The notes below the pieces were generated by a model that saw only the letters and a list, made by a program, of their open reading frames with translations, ran no database searches and was not told the DNA's origin. A stretch of 64,000 nt of DNA, from the NCBI RefSeq assembly GCF_019218755.1, contig NZ_JAHUWZ010000006.1:186001-250000 (forward strand). Reading direction: 5' to 3'. Below, piece by piece: positions 35,223 through 45,271 of this stretch (position 1 is its first letter; each line of letters begins with the position of its first letter). The DNA comes from Acidovorax sp. sif1233 (lineage in GTDB: Bacteria > Pseudomonadota > Gammaproteobacteria > Burkholderiales > Burkholderiaceae_C). Both the position numbers and the translations under genes were made by a program.

Positions 35223-35561
35223 ATGTCCGGAAACCCCATGAGCACCAACGCCCCTTCTGACGCCGCGACCTCTGCGACCGCCACCGAATGGCCCCTTTGG
35301 GAGGTCTTTGTGCGCAGCAAGGCCGGGCTGGACCACAAGCACTGCGGCAGCCTGCACGCCGCCGACCCGAAGATGGCCATCCAGCTGGCGCGCGACGTCT
35401 ACACCCGGCGCCAGGAAGGCACCAGCGTCTGGGTCGTGCGCTCCGACCAGATCGTGGCCAGCGACCCCGGCGAGAAGTCCATGTACTTCGACCCGGCGCA
35501 GGACAAGGTCTACCGCCACCCCACCTTCTACGTGCTGCCCGAGTCCGTGGACCACATGTGA
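35223..35561 (+). CDS. paaB: Phenylacetyl-CoA epoxidase subunit PaaB
   Basis: A small structural subunit (112 residues from 35223, 107 from the in-frame ATG at 35238) that bridges PaaAC heterodimers in the epoxidase. The conserved core is EWPLWEVFVRSKAGLDHKHC, then GSLHAADPKMAIQLARDVYT, and the end is VLPESVDHM. Its stop codon overlaps the GTG of paaC (GTGA), so translation is probably coupled. It is the first gene after the family A repeat. Confidence 0.93.
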   Translation: MSGNPMSTNAPSDAATSATATEWPLWEVFVRSKAGLDHKHCGSLHAADPKMAIQLARDVYTRRQEGTSVWVVRSDQIVASDPGEKSMYFDPAQDKVYRHPTFYVLPESVDHM

Positions 35562-36349
35562 GCGCCACTGCCATGCAAGCCACCAGCATCCACACCAGCC
35601 AGGACCCGGCCGTGCAGTACCTGCTGCGCATCGGCGATACCTGCCTCATCCTCGCCCAGCGCCTGTCCGAATGGTGCGGCCACGGCCCCGTGCTCGAAGA
35701 GGACATCGCCCTGTCCAACATGGCGCTGGACCTCGTGGGCCAGGCGCGCGCCGTGCTCACCCGGGCCGGGCAGATCGAAGGCCGTGGCCACGACGAGGAC
35801 CAGCTGGCCTTTTTGCGCGACGAGCGCGACTATGTCAACGTGACCCTGGTGGAGCTGCCGCGCGGTGACTTCGCCTTCACCGTGGTGCGCAATGCCATGG
35901 TGGCCACCCTCTTCAAGCTGCTGTGGGAGCGCCTGGCCACCTCCAGCGACACGGAGCTGGCCGCCATTGCCGGCAAGGCAGTCAAGGAGGCGCGCTACCA
36001 CCAGCAGCATGCGGCCGACTGGGTCGTGCGCCTGGGCGACGGCACGGCCGAATCGCGCCGCCGCACCGAAGCGGCCCTCAAGGCGCTGTGGCGCTACACG
36101 CCTGAGCTTTTCGTGGTCGATGCGGTGGACGAATCCGCCCAGGCCACCGGCCTGGGCCCGCGCTGGGCCGACCTGCAGGACGCCTGGACCGGCGAGATGG
36201 CACAGATCCTGGCCGCTGCCAGCCTGGCCACGCCCCAGGCATCGGCGTTCCGCAGCACCGGCAAGCAGGGCGTGCACAGCGAGCACATGGGCTACATCCT
36301 GGCCGAGATGCAGTACCTGCAGCGCAGCTTCCCCGGGGGCGTGTGGTGA
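35558..36349 (+). CDS. paaC: Phenylacetyl-CoA epoxidase subunit PaaC
   Basis: The non-catalytic ferritin-like partner of PaaA. The 263-residue helical protein has YLLRIGDTCLILAQRLSEW at the N-terminus, then EEDIALSNMALDLVGQAR, and the segment KEARYHQQHAADWVVRLGD, followed by ELFVVD and GKQGVHSEHMGYILAEM. GTG 35558 overlaps the paaB stop codon by four bases; ATG 35573 in the same frame is a second option. The stop codon overlaps the start of paaD. Confidence 0.93.
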   Translation: MSATAMQATSIHTSQDPAVQYLLRIGDTCLILAQRLSEWCGHGPVLEEDIALSNMALDLVGQARAVLTRAGQIEGRGHDEDQLAFLRDERDYVNVTLVELPRGDFAFTVVRNAMVATLFKLLWERLATSSDTELAAIAGKAVKEARYHQQHAADWVVRLGDGTAESRRRTEAALKALWRYTPELFVVDAVDESAQATGLGPRWADLQDAWTGEMAQILAAASLATPQASAFRSTGKQGVHSEHMGYILAEMQYLQRSFPGGVW

Positions 36350-36900
36350 GGGTGGCCGAAGCCATCGACCGTCCGGCCACAGCGGGCATTCCCGACGCAC
36401 GCATTGCGCGCGCGTGGGAGGTGCTCGACGGCGTGCCCGATCCCGAGGTGCCCGCGGTCTCCGTGTGCGACCTGGGCATCGTGCGCGACGTGCGCCTGGC
36501 GGGCGATGGCCTGGAGATCGTGCTCACCCCCACCTACTCGGGCTGCCCGGCCACCGAGGCCATCGAGCGCGACGTGCTCGCCGCCATCGAGGCGGCAGGA
36601 CTGGGTCCGGCCCATGCCACGCTGCAGCGCGCCCCGGCCTGGACCACCGAGTGGATCACAGAGCGCGGCCGTGCCCGCCTGCTGGCCTACGGCATCGCGC
36701 CGCCCGGCCCGCTGCCTCCGGGCACCGAGGTGCCGCTGCGCTTCATGCCGCGTGCCAATGCCGCCGCCCCGGCCCTGGCCTGCCCGCGCTGCGGCAGCCT
36801 GCAGACCGAGCGGCTCTCGGCCTTCGGCTCCACGGCCTGCAAGGCGCTGTACCGCTGCATGGCCTGCCGCGAGCCCTTCGAACATTTCAAGCCCTTGTGA
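36346..36900 (+). CDS. paaD: Phenylacetate degradation protein PaaD (DUF59/SufT-type)
   Basis: PaaD is thought to help mature the iron centre of the epoxidase system. The 184-residue protein starts with a MIP18/DUF59 domain (AWEVLDGVPDPEVPAVSVCD, then TYSGCPATEAIERDV, with the conserved reactive-type Cys). A C-terminal zinc ribbon follows with CPRCGS and CMACREPFEHFK. GTG 36346 overlaps the paaC stop codon; GTG 36343 also reads. The paaE start lies 34 bases downstream. Confidence 0.92.
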   Translation: MRVAEAIDRPATAGIPDARIARAWEVLDGVPDPEVPAVSVCDLGIVRDVRLAGDGLEIVLTPTYSGCPATEAIERDVLAAIEAAGLGPAHATLQRAPAWTTEWITERGRARLLAYGIAPPGPLPPGTEVPLRFMPRANAAAPALACPRCGSLQTERLSAFGSTACKALYRCMACREPFEHFKPL

Positions 36901-36934
36901 AGCACCCGCCTTCGCCCCCACACAAGACACCGAC

Positions 36935-38020
36935 ATGAGCGTCATCTTCCATCCCCTGCGCGTGCGCGCCATCGAGCCCGACACGGCCGAGGCCGTCATC
37001 GTCTCCTTCGACGTGCCGCCCGAGCTGCGCGAGGTCTTCGGCTTCACCCAGGGCCAGTACCTCACCCTGCGCACCGACATCGGTGGCCAGGACCTGCGCC
37101 GCTCGTACTCCATCTGCGCCGGCGTGGACGACGCCGAATTGCGCGTGGGCGTGCGCAAGGTCAACGGCGGCGTGTTCTCCAACTGGATCAACGCGCAGCT
37201 CAAGGTGGGCGACACCCTGCAGGTCATGGCGCCGCAGGGCCGCTTCTTCGTGCCCATCCAGGCTGCCGCGCAGCGCCACTACCTGGGCATCGCGGGCGGC
37301 AGCGGCATCACGCCCATCCTGTCCATCATGAAGACGGTGCTGGCGCGCGAACCCGGCAGCCGCTTCACGCTGATCTACGGCAACCGCACGCTGCAGTCCA
37401 CCATGTTCAAGGAGGAGATCGAGGACCTCAAGAACCGCTACCTCACGCGCCTGGTGCTGCACCATGTGTTCTCGGCCGAGCAGACCGACGCGCCGCTGAA
37501 CATGGGCTTCGTGAACAGCGAGAAGCTCGCCGAGTTCCTGAAGGCGCTGATCCCCGCGCAGAAGATCGACGAGGCCTTCATCTGCGGCCCCTTTCAGATG
37601 AACGATGAGGCCGAGGCCGCGCTGCTGGCCGGCGGCGTGCCGGCCGAGCGCATCCACGTGGAGCGCTTCGGCGTGGCCCTGCCCGCAGGAGGGCAGGTCG
37701 GCGCGGTGGTGCACGAGGCGCTGCCGGGCGATGCCAAGACCTCCCGCATCGCCATCGTGCGCGATGGCCTGCGGCGCGAATTCCCGTTCTCGGGCGAGCA
37801 GGCCAGCATCCTCGATGCGGCCTCGGCCGCCGGGCTGGAGGTGCCGTTCTCGTGCACCTCGGGCGTGTGCGGTACCTGCCGCGCCAAGTGCGTGGAGGGC
37901 GAGGTGCGCATGGAGCGCAACTTCGCGCTCGACAAGAACGAGGTGGCCGCCGGCTTCGTGCTCACCTGCCAGTGCCGGCCGCTGTCCGACAGCGTGGTGC
38001 TGTCGTTCGACGAACGCTGA
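36935..38020 (+). CDS. paaE: Phenylacetyl-CoA epoxidase reductase PaaE
   Basis: It passes electrons from NADPH through FAD and a [2Fe-2S] centre to PaaA. The 361-residue protein has an FAD-binding ferredoxin reductase module (GQYLTLRTDIGGQDLRRSYS), an NAD(P)-binding module (GIAGGSGITPILSI, ICGPFQM), and a C-terminal plant-type ferredoxin domain with CTSGVCGTC and the last ligand in LTCQCRP. Domain order and length are those of PaaE. It ends the paaABCDE block; paaR follows after 134 bases. Confidence 0.95.
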   Translation: MSVIFHPLRVRAIEPDTAEAVIVSFDVPPELREVFGFTQGQYLTLRTDIGGQDLRRSYSICAGVDDAELRVGVRKVNGGVFSNWINAQLKVGDTLQVMAPQGRFFVPIQAAAQRHYLGIAGGSGITPILSIMKTVLAREPGSRFTLIYGNRTLQSTMFKEEIEDLKNRYLTRLVLHHVFSAEQTDAPLNMGFVNSEKLAEFLKALIPAQKIDEAFICGPFQMNDEAEAALLAGGVPAERIHVERFGVALPAGGQVGAVVHEALPGDAKTSRIAIVRDGLRREFPFSGEQASILDAASAAGLEVPFSCTSGVCGTCRAKCVEGEVRMERNFALDKNEVAAGFVLTCQCRPLSDSVVLSFDER

Positions 38021-38154
38021 TGGTCGCTATGACGGCATCCACCGCTGCACACGGTGCCTGGCATCGGCAAGGAATGGGCCGCCGTGGGCCTGCGGTGCCC
38101 CCGGATGCGGCAAGATGGCGCCCCTTCACTCCAGGATGCAAAGGAAAACTGCCC

Positions 38155-38784
38155 ATGGCCCGAGGACGCTCCCCCGGATACGACGACCAGCGCGAAATGA
38201 TCCTCCGCCATGCCGCCGAACTGTTCGCACGCCGCGGCTATCCCGCCACCTCGATGAACGAGGTGGCCGAGGCCTGCGGCCTGTCCAAGCCCACGCTGTA
38301 CCACTACTTTCGCGACAAGTACAACCTGCTCGTGCACATCGCCGACGGGCATGTCTCGCGCCTGCAGGCGCTGGTGGAGGAGGTCGAGGCCCAGCAGCTC
38401 GCGCCCGAGGCGCGGCTGCGCGAACTGATCCACCGCTTCGTCGAGGAATACGCCGAGGCCCAGCACGCCCACCGCGTGCTGACCGAGGACGTGCGCTTCC
38501 TGCAGCCCGAGGACAGCGAGCGCATCCTGGGCAAGGAGCGCGCCGTGGTGGCCGCCTTCGCCACCGCGCTGGGGCAACTGCGCCCCGACACCGATGCCGC
38601 GGGCCTGACCAAGGCGCTGACCATGCTGCTGTTCGGCATGATCAACTGGATGTTCACCTGGCTCAAGCCCGACGGCGAACTCGACTACGGGACCATGGCG
38701 CCCATCGTTGCGGACCTGTTCTTTGGTGGATTTCCTGCCGTCCGAATGCCCATTGAACCGGCCCAAAGACCCGCGCGTCCATGA
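38155..38784 (+). CDS. paaR: TetR-type phenylacetate regulator PaaR
   Basis: A 209-residue TetR repressor. The helix-turn-helix is in residues about 10-56, with AAELFARRGYPATSMNEVAE and ACGLSKPTLYHYFRDKYNLL. The C-terminal part is a helical ligand domain with FGMINWMFTWLKPDG. PaaR repressors in betaproteobacteria respond to phenylacetyl-CoA; here this follows from position after paaE and the TetR-type box between paaN and paaG. AAAGGA lies ten bases before ATG 38155. Confidence 0.88.
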   Translation: MARGRSPGYDDQREMILRHAAELFARRGYPATSMNEVAEACGLSKPTLYHYFRDKYNLLVHIADGHVSRLQALVEEVEAQQLAPEARLRELIHRFVEEYAEAQHAHRVLTEDVRFLQPEDSERILGKERAVVAAFATALGQLRPDTDAAGLTKALTMLLFGMINWMFTWLKPDGELDYGTMAPIVADLFFGGFPAVRMPIEPAQRPARP

Positions 38785-38909
38785 CAATGGCCACGCACGT
38801 TCACCACCGCGTACCCGATACCGGCCGACAAGAGCCGGAACAGCGCTGAATCTTCCTTGCTTGCCTGCGCTGACAACACCATCCTTTCTTTTCCACAGGA
38901 GACAAACGC

Positions 38910-40067
38910 ATGAAAAAGACCCGCTTCGCACAACTCGCGCTCGTGGCCGCAGCCGCCGCCATGGCCTGCGGCGCTGCCCTGGCCGACATCACCGTCGGTG
39001 TCACGGTGTCGGCCACCGGCCCGGCCGCCTCGCTGGGCATTCCCGAGAAGAACACCATCGCCCTGATGCCGCGCACCATCGGCGGCCAGAAGGTCAACTA
39101 CATCGTGCTCGACGACGCGTCGGACACGACCACCGCCGTGGGCAACACGCGCAAGCTGATCAGCGAAAGCAAGGTCGACATCATCCTCGGGTCGAGCACC
39201 ACGCCCAATTCCCTGGCCATGATCGACGTGGTCGCCGAGGCGCAGACGCCCATGATCTCCATGGCCGCCTCGGCGCGCATCGTCGAGCCCATGGACGCCA
39301 AGAAGAAGTGGGTCTTCAAGACCCCGCAGAACGACATCATGATGTCGCTGGCCATCGTGGACCACATGGCCAACGCCGGCGTGAAGACCGTGGCCTTCAT
39401 CGGCTTTGCCGACGCCTACGGCGAAGGCTGGTACCAGGAGTTCGGCAAGGCCGCCGCCATCAAGAAGATCCAGATCGTGGCCAACGAGCGCTATGCGCGC
39501 ACCGACACCTCGGTGACGGGCCAGACGCTGAAGATGATCTCGGCCAAGCCCGACGCCGTGCTCATCGCCGGCTCCGGCACGCCGGCCGCATTGCCCCAGA
39601 AGGCGCTCAAGGAGCGCGGCTTCACCGGCAAGGTCTACCAGACCCACGGCGTGGCCAATGCCGACTTCCTGCGCGTGGGCGGCAAGGACGTGGAAGGCAC
39701 CTTCCTGCCCTCCGGCCCGGTGCTCGTGGCTTCGCAGCTGCCCGCCTCGCACCCGGTGAAGAAGTCGGCCAGCGCCTACGTGGCCGCCTATGAGGCTGCC
39801 CACGGCAAGGACAGCGTTTCCACCTTCGGCGCCCATGGCTGGGATGCCGGCGTGCTGATGGCCGCCGCCGTGCCCGTGGCCCTGAAGAAGGCCAAGCCCG
39901 GCACCGTGGAATTCCGCACGGCCCTGCGCGATGCGCTGGAGCAGATCAAGGAAGTGCCCGGCGCGCACGGCATCTTCAACATGTCCGAGAACGACCACCT
40001 GGGCCTGGACCAGCGCGCCCGCGTGATGGTCAAGATCGAGAACGGGACCTGGAAATACATTCCCTGA
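38910..40067 (+). CDS. ABC-type binding protein, phenylacetate cluster
   Basis: A 385-residue type I periplasmic binding protein with a clear signal peptide (FAQLALVAAAAAMACGAALA). The mature start is DITVGVTVSATGPAASLGIP, and it has SSTTPNSLAMIDVVAEAQTP and GFADAYGEGWYQEF in the usual places. It lies between paaR and the LivH-like permease on the same strand, so aromatic acid uptake, perhaps of phenylacetate, is likely by context. CACAGGAGACAAACGC precedes ATG 38910. A family B element abuts its stop codon. Confidence 0.92.
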   Translation: MKKTRFAQLALVAAAAAMACGAALADITVGVTVSATGPAASLGIPEKNTIALMPRTIGGQKVNYIVLDDASDTTTAVGNTRKLISESKVDIILGSSTTPNSLAMIDVVAEAQTPMISMAASARIVEPMDAKKKWVFKTPQNDIMMSLAIVDHMANAGVKTVAFIGFADAYGEGWYQEFGKAAAIKKIQIVANERYARTDTSVTGQTLKMISAKPDAVLIAGSGTPAALPQKALKERGFTGKVYQTHGVANADFLRVGGKDVEGTFLPSGPVLVASQLPASHPVKKSASAYVAAYEAAHGKDSVSTFGAHGWDAGVLMAAAVPVALKKAKPGTVEFRTALRDALEQIKEVPGAHGIFNMSENDHLGLDQRARVMVKIENGTWKYIP

Positions 40068-40147
40068 CCCCCTGAGGCGCTGCGCGCCTTCCCCTCCAAG
40101 GGGACGCCACCCGTGGCCTGGCGAAGCCGGTTCCACGGTGGCGCTGG
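40068..40147 (-). repeat. Family B 3'-end element, copy 4
   Basis: Begins CCCCCTGAGGCGCTGCGCGC, then TTCCCCTCCAAGGGGACG, CCACCCGTGG and CTGGCGAAGCCGG, directly after the stop codon of the binding protein gene. Confidence 0.8.
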
Positions 40148-40212
40148 TCTGGGGCGCGCCGGTTTCATGGTGTCCGTCTCTTCGGCGAAGAGCTGTCTGG
40201 AAATGCCATGAA

Positions 40213-40273
40213 AATGGCCTCTGGAGCTTACTGGTAAAGCGCTGGCAGCTATTAAATTGGTAGTAAGCGCTGG
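40213..40273 (+). repeat. Family A intergenic repeat, copy 8
   Basis: GGCCTCTGGAGCTTACTGG, TAAAGCGCTGGCAGCTATTA and AATTGGTAGTAAGCGCTGG, in the 5' leader of the LivH-like gene, next to a family B element. Confidence 0.8.
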
Positions 40274-40301
40274 TCGACCTGCTTCTCAAAGAAAGCTGAA
40301 T

Positions 40302-41330
40302 ATGGATTTGCAGATTGCCCTGCTGCTGGGGCAGGACGGCATTGTCAATGGCGCCATCTACGGACTGATGGCGCTGGCGCTGGTGCTGGTTTTTTCCGTG
40401 ACCCGGGTGATCTTCATCCCCCAGGGCGAGTTCGTGGCCTTCGGGGCGCTGACCATGGCCATGATGCAGGGCGGGCGCATTCCCGCCACGCTGTGGCTAT
40501 TGCTGGGCATGGCCGCCGTGGTGCTGGTGGTGGAGGTGGTGCGCTTTCAGCGCGGCAGCCCGGTGAACTGGCCTGCCACCGTGGTCTGGTGCCTGGTGCT
40601 GCCGCTGCTGGCCACGGCGCTGATCCTGGGGCTGCGCCCCACCTCGCTGGGCATGCAGGCGCTCACCACGCTGATCCTCATCACGCCCATGGGGCCGCTG
40701 CTGTACCGCCTGGCGTATCGCCCGCTGGCCGATGCCACGGTGCTGATGCTGCTCATCGTCTCGGTGGCGCTGCATGGCGTGCTGGTGGGCCTGGGCCTGC
40801 TGTTCTTCGGTGCCGAAGGGTCGCGCACGCCACCGTTCTCCGAGGCGCGCTTCGACCTCGGGGGCATCCCCGTCTCGGGCCAGTCGCTGGTGGTGCTGGG
40901 CGTCACGCTGGCGCTGGTGATGCTGCTGTTCCTGTTCTTCGGTCGCTCCATGGTGGGCAAGGCGCTGCGCGCCACGGCCCTCAACCGCGTGGGGGCGCGC
41001 CTCATGGGCATTCCCACCGAACTCTCGGGCGACGTGAGCTTCGCCCTGGCCGCGCTGATCGGTGCGGTCTCGGGCCTCTTGATCGCCCCGCTCACCACCG
41101 TGTACTACGACACGGGTTTCCTGATCGGCCTCAAGGGCTTCGTCGCGGCCATCGTGGGCGGCCTGGGCAGCTACCCCATGGCGCTGCTCGGGGCGCTGAT
41201 CGTGGGCCAGCTGGAGGCCTTTGCATCGTTCTGGGCCAGTGCCTACAAGGAGGTTCTCGTGTTCACGCTGATCGTTCCCGTGCTGTGGTGGCGCTCGCTC
41301 AACAGCCGCCATGTGGAGGATGAGGAATGA
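40302..41330 (+). CDS. Branched-chain-type ABC permease (LivH-like)
   Basis: A 342-residue inner membrane permease of the LivH class with about eight helices. Typical parts are QDGIVNGAIYGLMALALVLV at the N-terminus, FIPQGEFVAFGA, the cytoplasmic EAA-like loop GKALRATALNRVGARLMGIP, and LKGFVAAIVGGLGSYPMALL. It forms the channel with the LivM part of the next protein. The stop overlaps the next ATG (ATGA), giving translational coupling. Likely cargo is an aromatic acid because of the paa genes upstream. Confidence 0.92.
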   Translation: MDLQIALLLGQDGIVNGAIYGLMALALVLVFSVTRVIFIPQGEFVAFGALTMAMMQGGRIPATLWLLLGMAAVVLVVEVVRFQRGSPVNWPATVVWCLVLPLLATALILGLRPTSLGMQALTTLILITPMGPLLYRLAYRPLADATVLMLLIVSVALHGVLVGLGLLFFGAEGSRTPPFSEARFDLGGIPVSGQSLVVLGVTLALVMLLFLFFGRSMVGKALRATALNRVGARLMGIPTELSGDVSFALAALIGAVSGLLIAPLTTVYYDTGFLIGLKGFVAAIVGGLGSYPMALLGALIVGQLEAFASFWASAYKEVLVFTLIVPVLWWRSLNSRHVEDEE

Positions 41331-43236
41331 CCGCGCCCGTCAAGACAGACATGGGTGCCGGCACACACGATGCAGGCACATCGCGCGGCATCGCCACGCG
41401 CACCCAGCTGACGCTGGCGGCCGTGGCGCTGCTGGCCCTGTGCTGGGGCTTCCTGCCCGACTTCACCGTGGTCGTGCTCAGCTACATCGGCCTGTACGCC
41501 ATCGTCGCGGCGGGCCTGGTCATGCTCACCGGCGTGGGCGGCATGACCTCCTTCGGCCAGGCGGCCTTCGTGGGCGTCGGGGCCTATGCCACGGCCTGGA
41601 TCTGCACGGCGCCCGCGTCGGTGCAGGCGCTCTCGGGCCTGGTCGGCATGGCCGGCCTGCCCTGGGTGGGGCTGGTGCTGGGCCTTGTGATCACCTTCGC
41701 GGTGGCCTGGGGCCTGGGCTCGGTCACGCTCAAGCTGTCGGGCCACTACCTGCCGCTGTGCACCATCGCCTGGGGCCTGTCGCTGTACTACCTGTTCGGC
41801 AACATGGAATTCCTGGGGGGGCAGACCGGCATCACCGGCGTGCCGCCGCTCGTCGTGGCGGGCTTCTCGCTGGCCTCGCCGCGCGCCATCGGCGTGCTGA
41901 TCTGGGCGGTGCTGCTGGTGTCGCTGTGGCTGCTGCACAACCTGCTCGACTCGCGCGAGGGCCGCGCCATCCGCGCGCTCAAGGGCGGGCGGGTGATGGC
42001 CGAGTCCATGGGCGTGGACACGGCGCGCTACCGCATCAAGCTCTTCGTGCTGGCGGCGCTGCTGGCGGCGATCTCGGGCTGGCTGTATGCGCACCTGCAG
42101 CGCTTTGTCAGCCCCACGCCGTTCAACCTCAACATCGGCATCGAGTACCTGTTCATGGCCGTGGTCGGTGGCGCCGGCCACCTCTGGGGCGCGGTGCTGG
42201 GCGCCACCCTCATCACCCTGCTCAAGGAAAAGCTGCAGGACGTGCTGCCCTCGCTGCTGGGCACCAGCGGCAACTTCGAGGTCATCGTCTTCGGCCTGCT
42301 CATGGTCTTCGTGCTGCAGCGCTTTGCCGACGGCCTGTGGCCCACGCTGAACCGCCTGAGCGAGCGCTGGCTGCGCCGCGAGGCGCCGCGCGCGGTGCGC
42401 GAGGCTGCACAGCTGGGCCAGCGTACCTTGCCCGCGCCCGGCACGGTGCTGCTGCAGGCACGCAACGTGACCAAGCGCTTCGGCGGCCTGGTCGCCAACA
42501 ACAATGTCTCCATGGACGTGAAGGCCGGCGAGGTGCACGCGCTGATCGGGCCCAACGGCGCCGGCAAGAGCACCTTCTTCAACATGATTTCGGGCGTGGA
42601 CGACGCCACCGAGGGCGAGGTGCGCCTGGTGGACCAGGCCATGCTGCGCCGCCCCTCGCGCGCCTTTGCCCGCCTGGGCATGGCGCGCACCTTCCAGCAC
42701 GTGCGCCTCTTGGGCCAGCGCAGCGTGGTCGAGAACGTCGCCCTGGGCGCGCACCAGCGCGCCCACCGCGGCTGGATCGCCTCGATGCTGCGCCTGGACC
42801 GCGCCGAGGAAGCCGCCCTGCTGGCCGAGGCCCGCCGCCAGATCGAGCGCTGCGGCCTGGGTGCCCATGCCGACGCGCCCGCCGCCTCGCTGGCCCTGGG
42901 GCAGCAGCGCATCGTCGAGATCGCGCGTGCCCTGGCCGGCCAGCCGGCCATCCTGCTGCTCGACGAACCCGCCGCCGGCCTGCGCCACCTGGAAAAGAAG
43001 GCCCTGGCCGACCTGCTGCGCCAACTGCGCGCCGAGGGCCTGGGCATCCTGGTGGTGGAGCACGACATGGAGTTCGTGATGAACCTGGCCGACCGCATCA
43101 CCGTGCTGGAGTTCGGCACCGTGATCGCCGAGGGCACGCCTGCCCAGGTGCAGAGCAACCAGCGCGTGCTCGATGCCTACCTGGGCGGTGCCGACGACGA
43201 CCTGCCCGCCGCTGCCGCCACCGAAGGAGCCCGCGC

Positions 43237-43240
<4 letters not shown>
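41327..43240 (+). CDS. Fused ABC permease-ATPase (LivM-LivG)
   Basis: A 637-residue fusion. Residues about 25-345 are a LivM-like permease (GLVMLTGVGGMTSFGQAAFV, LKLSGHYLPLCTIAWGLSLY, GREGRA-type loop SREGRAIRALKGGRVMAES). Residues about 375-620 are a LivG-like ATPase with Walker A GPNGAGKST, the Q loop ARTFQHVRLL, signature LALGQQR (in place of LSxGQ), Walker B ILLLDEPAAGL and the H loop VVEHDMEFV. A linker of about 30 residues joins them. No stop codon or frameshift separates the parts. It overlaps the genes on both sides by four bases, so the transporter is made from one tightly coupled unit. Confidence 0.93.
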
Positions 43241-43986
<746 letters not shown>

Positions 43987-44029
43987 GCGTCCCGAGGACC
44001 GCCGCGCAGCGCAGCGACCGTCCTGTTTC

Positions 44030-44066
44030 GCCCTTTCGCAGGCCTTGGGGCTGCGGAAGGGCTTTT
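44030..44066 (+). terminator. Intrinsic terminator or attenuator after the LivF-like gene
   Basis: GCCCTTTCGCA (44030-44040) pairs with TGCGGAAGGGC (44052-44062) with one wobble pair, followed by TTTTGCGTT. It lies between the ATPase gene and the second binding protein gene, so it may lower or separate expression of the latter. Confidence 0.7.
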
Positions 44067-44104
44067 GCGTTGTGAAGATCCATGAATACGACAGGAGACA
44101 AAGC

Positions 44105-45271
44105 ATGAAGACAGGCGTTCAGCCAGGGTTGGCACGCAGGGCGTTTTTGCGTTCGGGTGGGGCATTGGCCGCGGGGCTGGCGGGCACGGCCTGGGCCCAG
44201 GACGGCGCGGGCGTGACCGACAGCGAGATCGTGATCGGCCAGTCCTGCCAGCTGAGCGGCCCGCTCGCGGCGCTGACCAGCGAGGTGCGCCAGGGCGCGG
44301 CCCTGTATTTCGACCATGTGAATGCCTCGGGCGGCGTGCGCGGCCGCAAGATCCGCGTGGTCGCCATCGACGATGCCTACGACCCCAAGAAGGCCGCCGA
44401 GAACACGAAGAAGCTGATCGACGAGGACAAGGTGCTCGCGCTGTTCCAGTACGCGGGCACCCCGCCCGCGCTGGCCGCCCTGCCGATCGCCGAGGAGCGC
44501 GGCGTGCCCTTCATCGCGCCGTTCACGGGCTCCGACGGCCTGCGCCAGGCCAGCAGCCGCTACGTGTTCAACATCAAGGCAGGCTATGCGACCGAGCTCG
44601 ATGCCACCGTGAAGCAACTGGCCTCGGTGGGCATCGCGCGCATCGCGGCGGTCTACCTCAACAACCCCTTCGGCACGGGCGGGCTGGCCTCGGTCGAGAA
44701 GTCGGTCAAGAACCACAAGGTGGAACTCGTGGCCCAGGCCCCGCTGGAGGTGGATGGCTCGAAGATGGCGGACGCCGTGACCTCGGTGGCCAAGGCCACG
44801 CCCCAGGCCATCATCGTCATCAGCGCGGGCAAGCCCAGCGTGGATTTCGTCGATGCCTACCTGGCGGCCGGGCACCGCTCCACCTTCTACATGCTCTCGG
44901 TGATCAGCAACGCCCAGCTGGTCAAGGCGCTGGGCGAGCGCGCGCGGGGCGTGGTGGTGTCGCAGGTCGTGCCCTCGCCGTGGAACCAGAGCATGCCGAT
45001 CTCTCGCGAGTTCCAGACCCTGGCCAAGGCCAAGGGCATCACCGAGTACACCTTCAGCCAGATGGAGGGATTCATCTCCGCCCGCTTCCTGGTCGAGGCG
45101 CTGCAGCGCGCCGGTGCCAAGCCCACGCGCGCAGGGCTGGTGCAGGCCATGGAGTCGATGAAGAGCGTGAACCTGGGCGGCTACCCCGTGGAGCTGTCGG
45201 CCACGCAGCACAGTTCGGGCAAGTTCGTGGATCTGCTCATGATGGGCCGCGACGGCCGGTTCACGAAGTAG
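44105..45271 (+). CDS. ABC-type binding protein with Tat-like signal
   Basis: A 388-residue type I binding protein. The N-terminus ARRAFLRSGGALAAGLAGTAWAQ is a twin-arginine-like signal. The mature protein has DSEIVIGQSCQLSGPLAAL, GAALYFDHVNASGGVRGRKI and FNIKAGYATELDATVKQL. This subgroup differs from the 38910 protein, so the system seems to have two binding proteins, perhaps with different ligands. ACAGGAGACAAAGC precedes ATG 44105. A long inverted-repeat element begins one base after its stop codon. Confidence 0.9.
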   Translation: MKTGVQPGLARRAFLRSGGALAAGLAGTAWAQDGAGVTDSEIVIGQSCQLSGPLAALTSEVRQGAALYFDHVNASGGVRGRKIRVVAIDDAYDPKKAAENTKKLIDEDKVLALFQYAGTPPALAALPIAEERGVPFIAPFTGSDGLRQASSRYVFNIKAGYATELDATVKQLASVGIARIAAVYLNNPFGTGGLASVEKSVKNHKVELVAQAPLEVDGSKMADAVTSVAKATPQAIIVISAGKPSVDFVDAYLAAGHRSTFYMLSVISNAQLVKALGERARGVVVSQVVPSPWNQSMPISREFQTLAKAKGITEYTFSQMEGFISARFLVEALQRAGAKPTRAGLVQAMESMKSVNLGGYPVELSATQHSSGKFVDLLMMGRDGRFTK

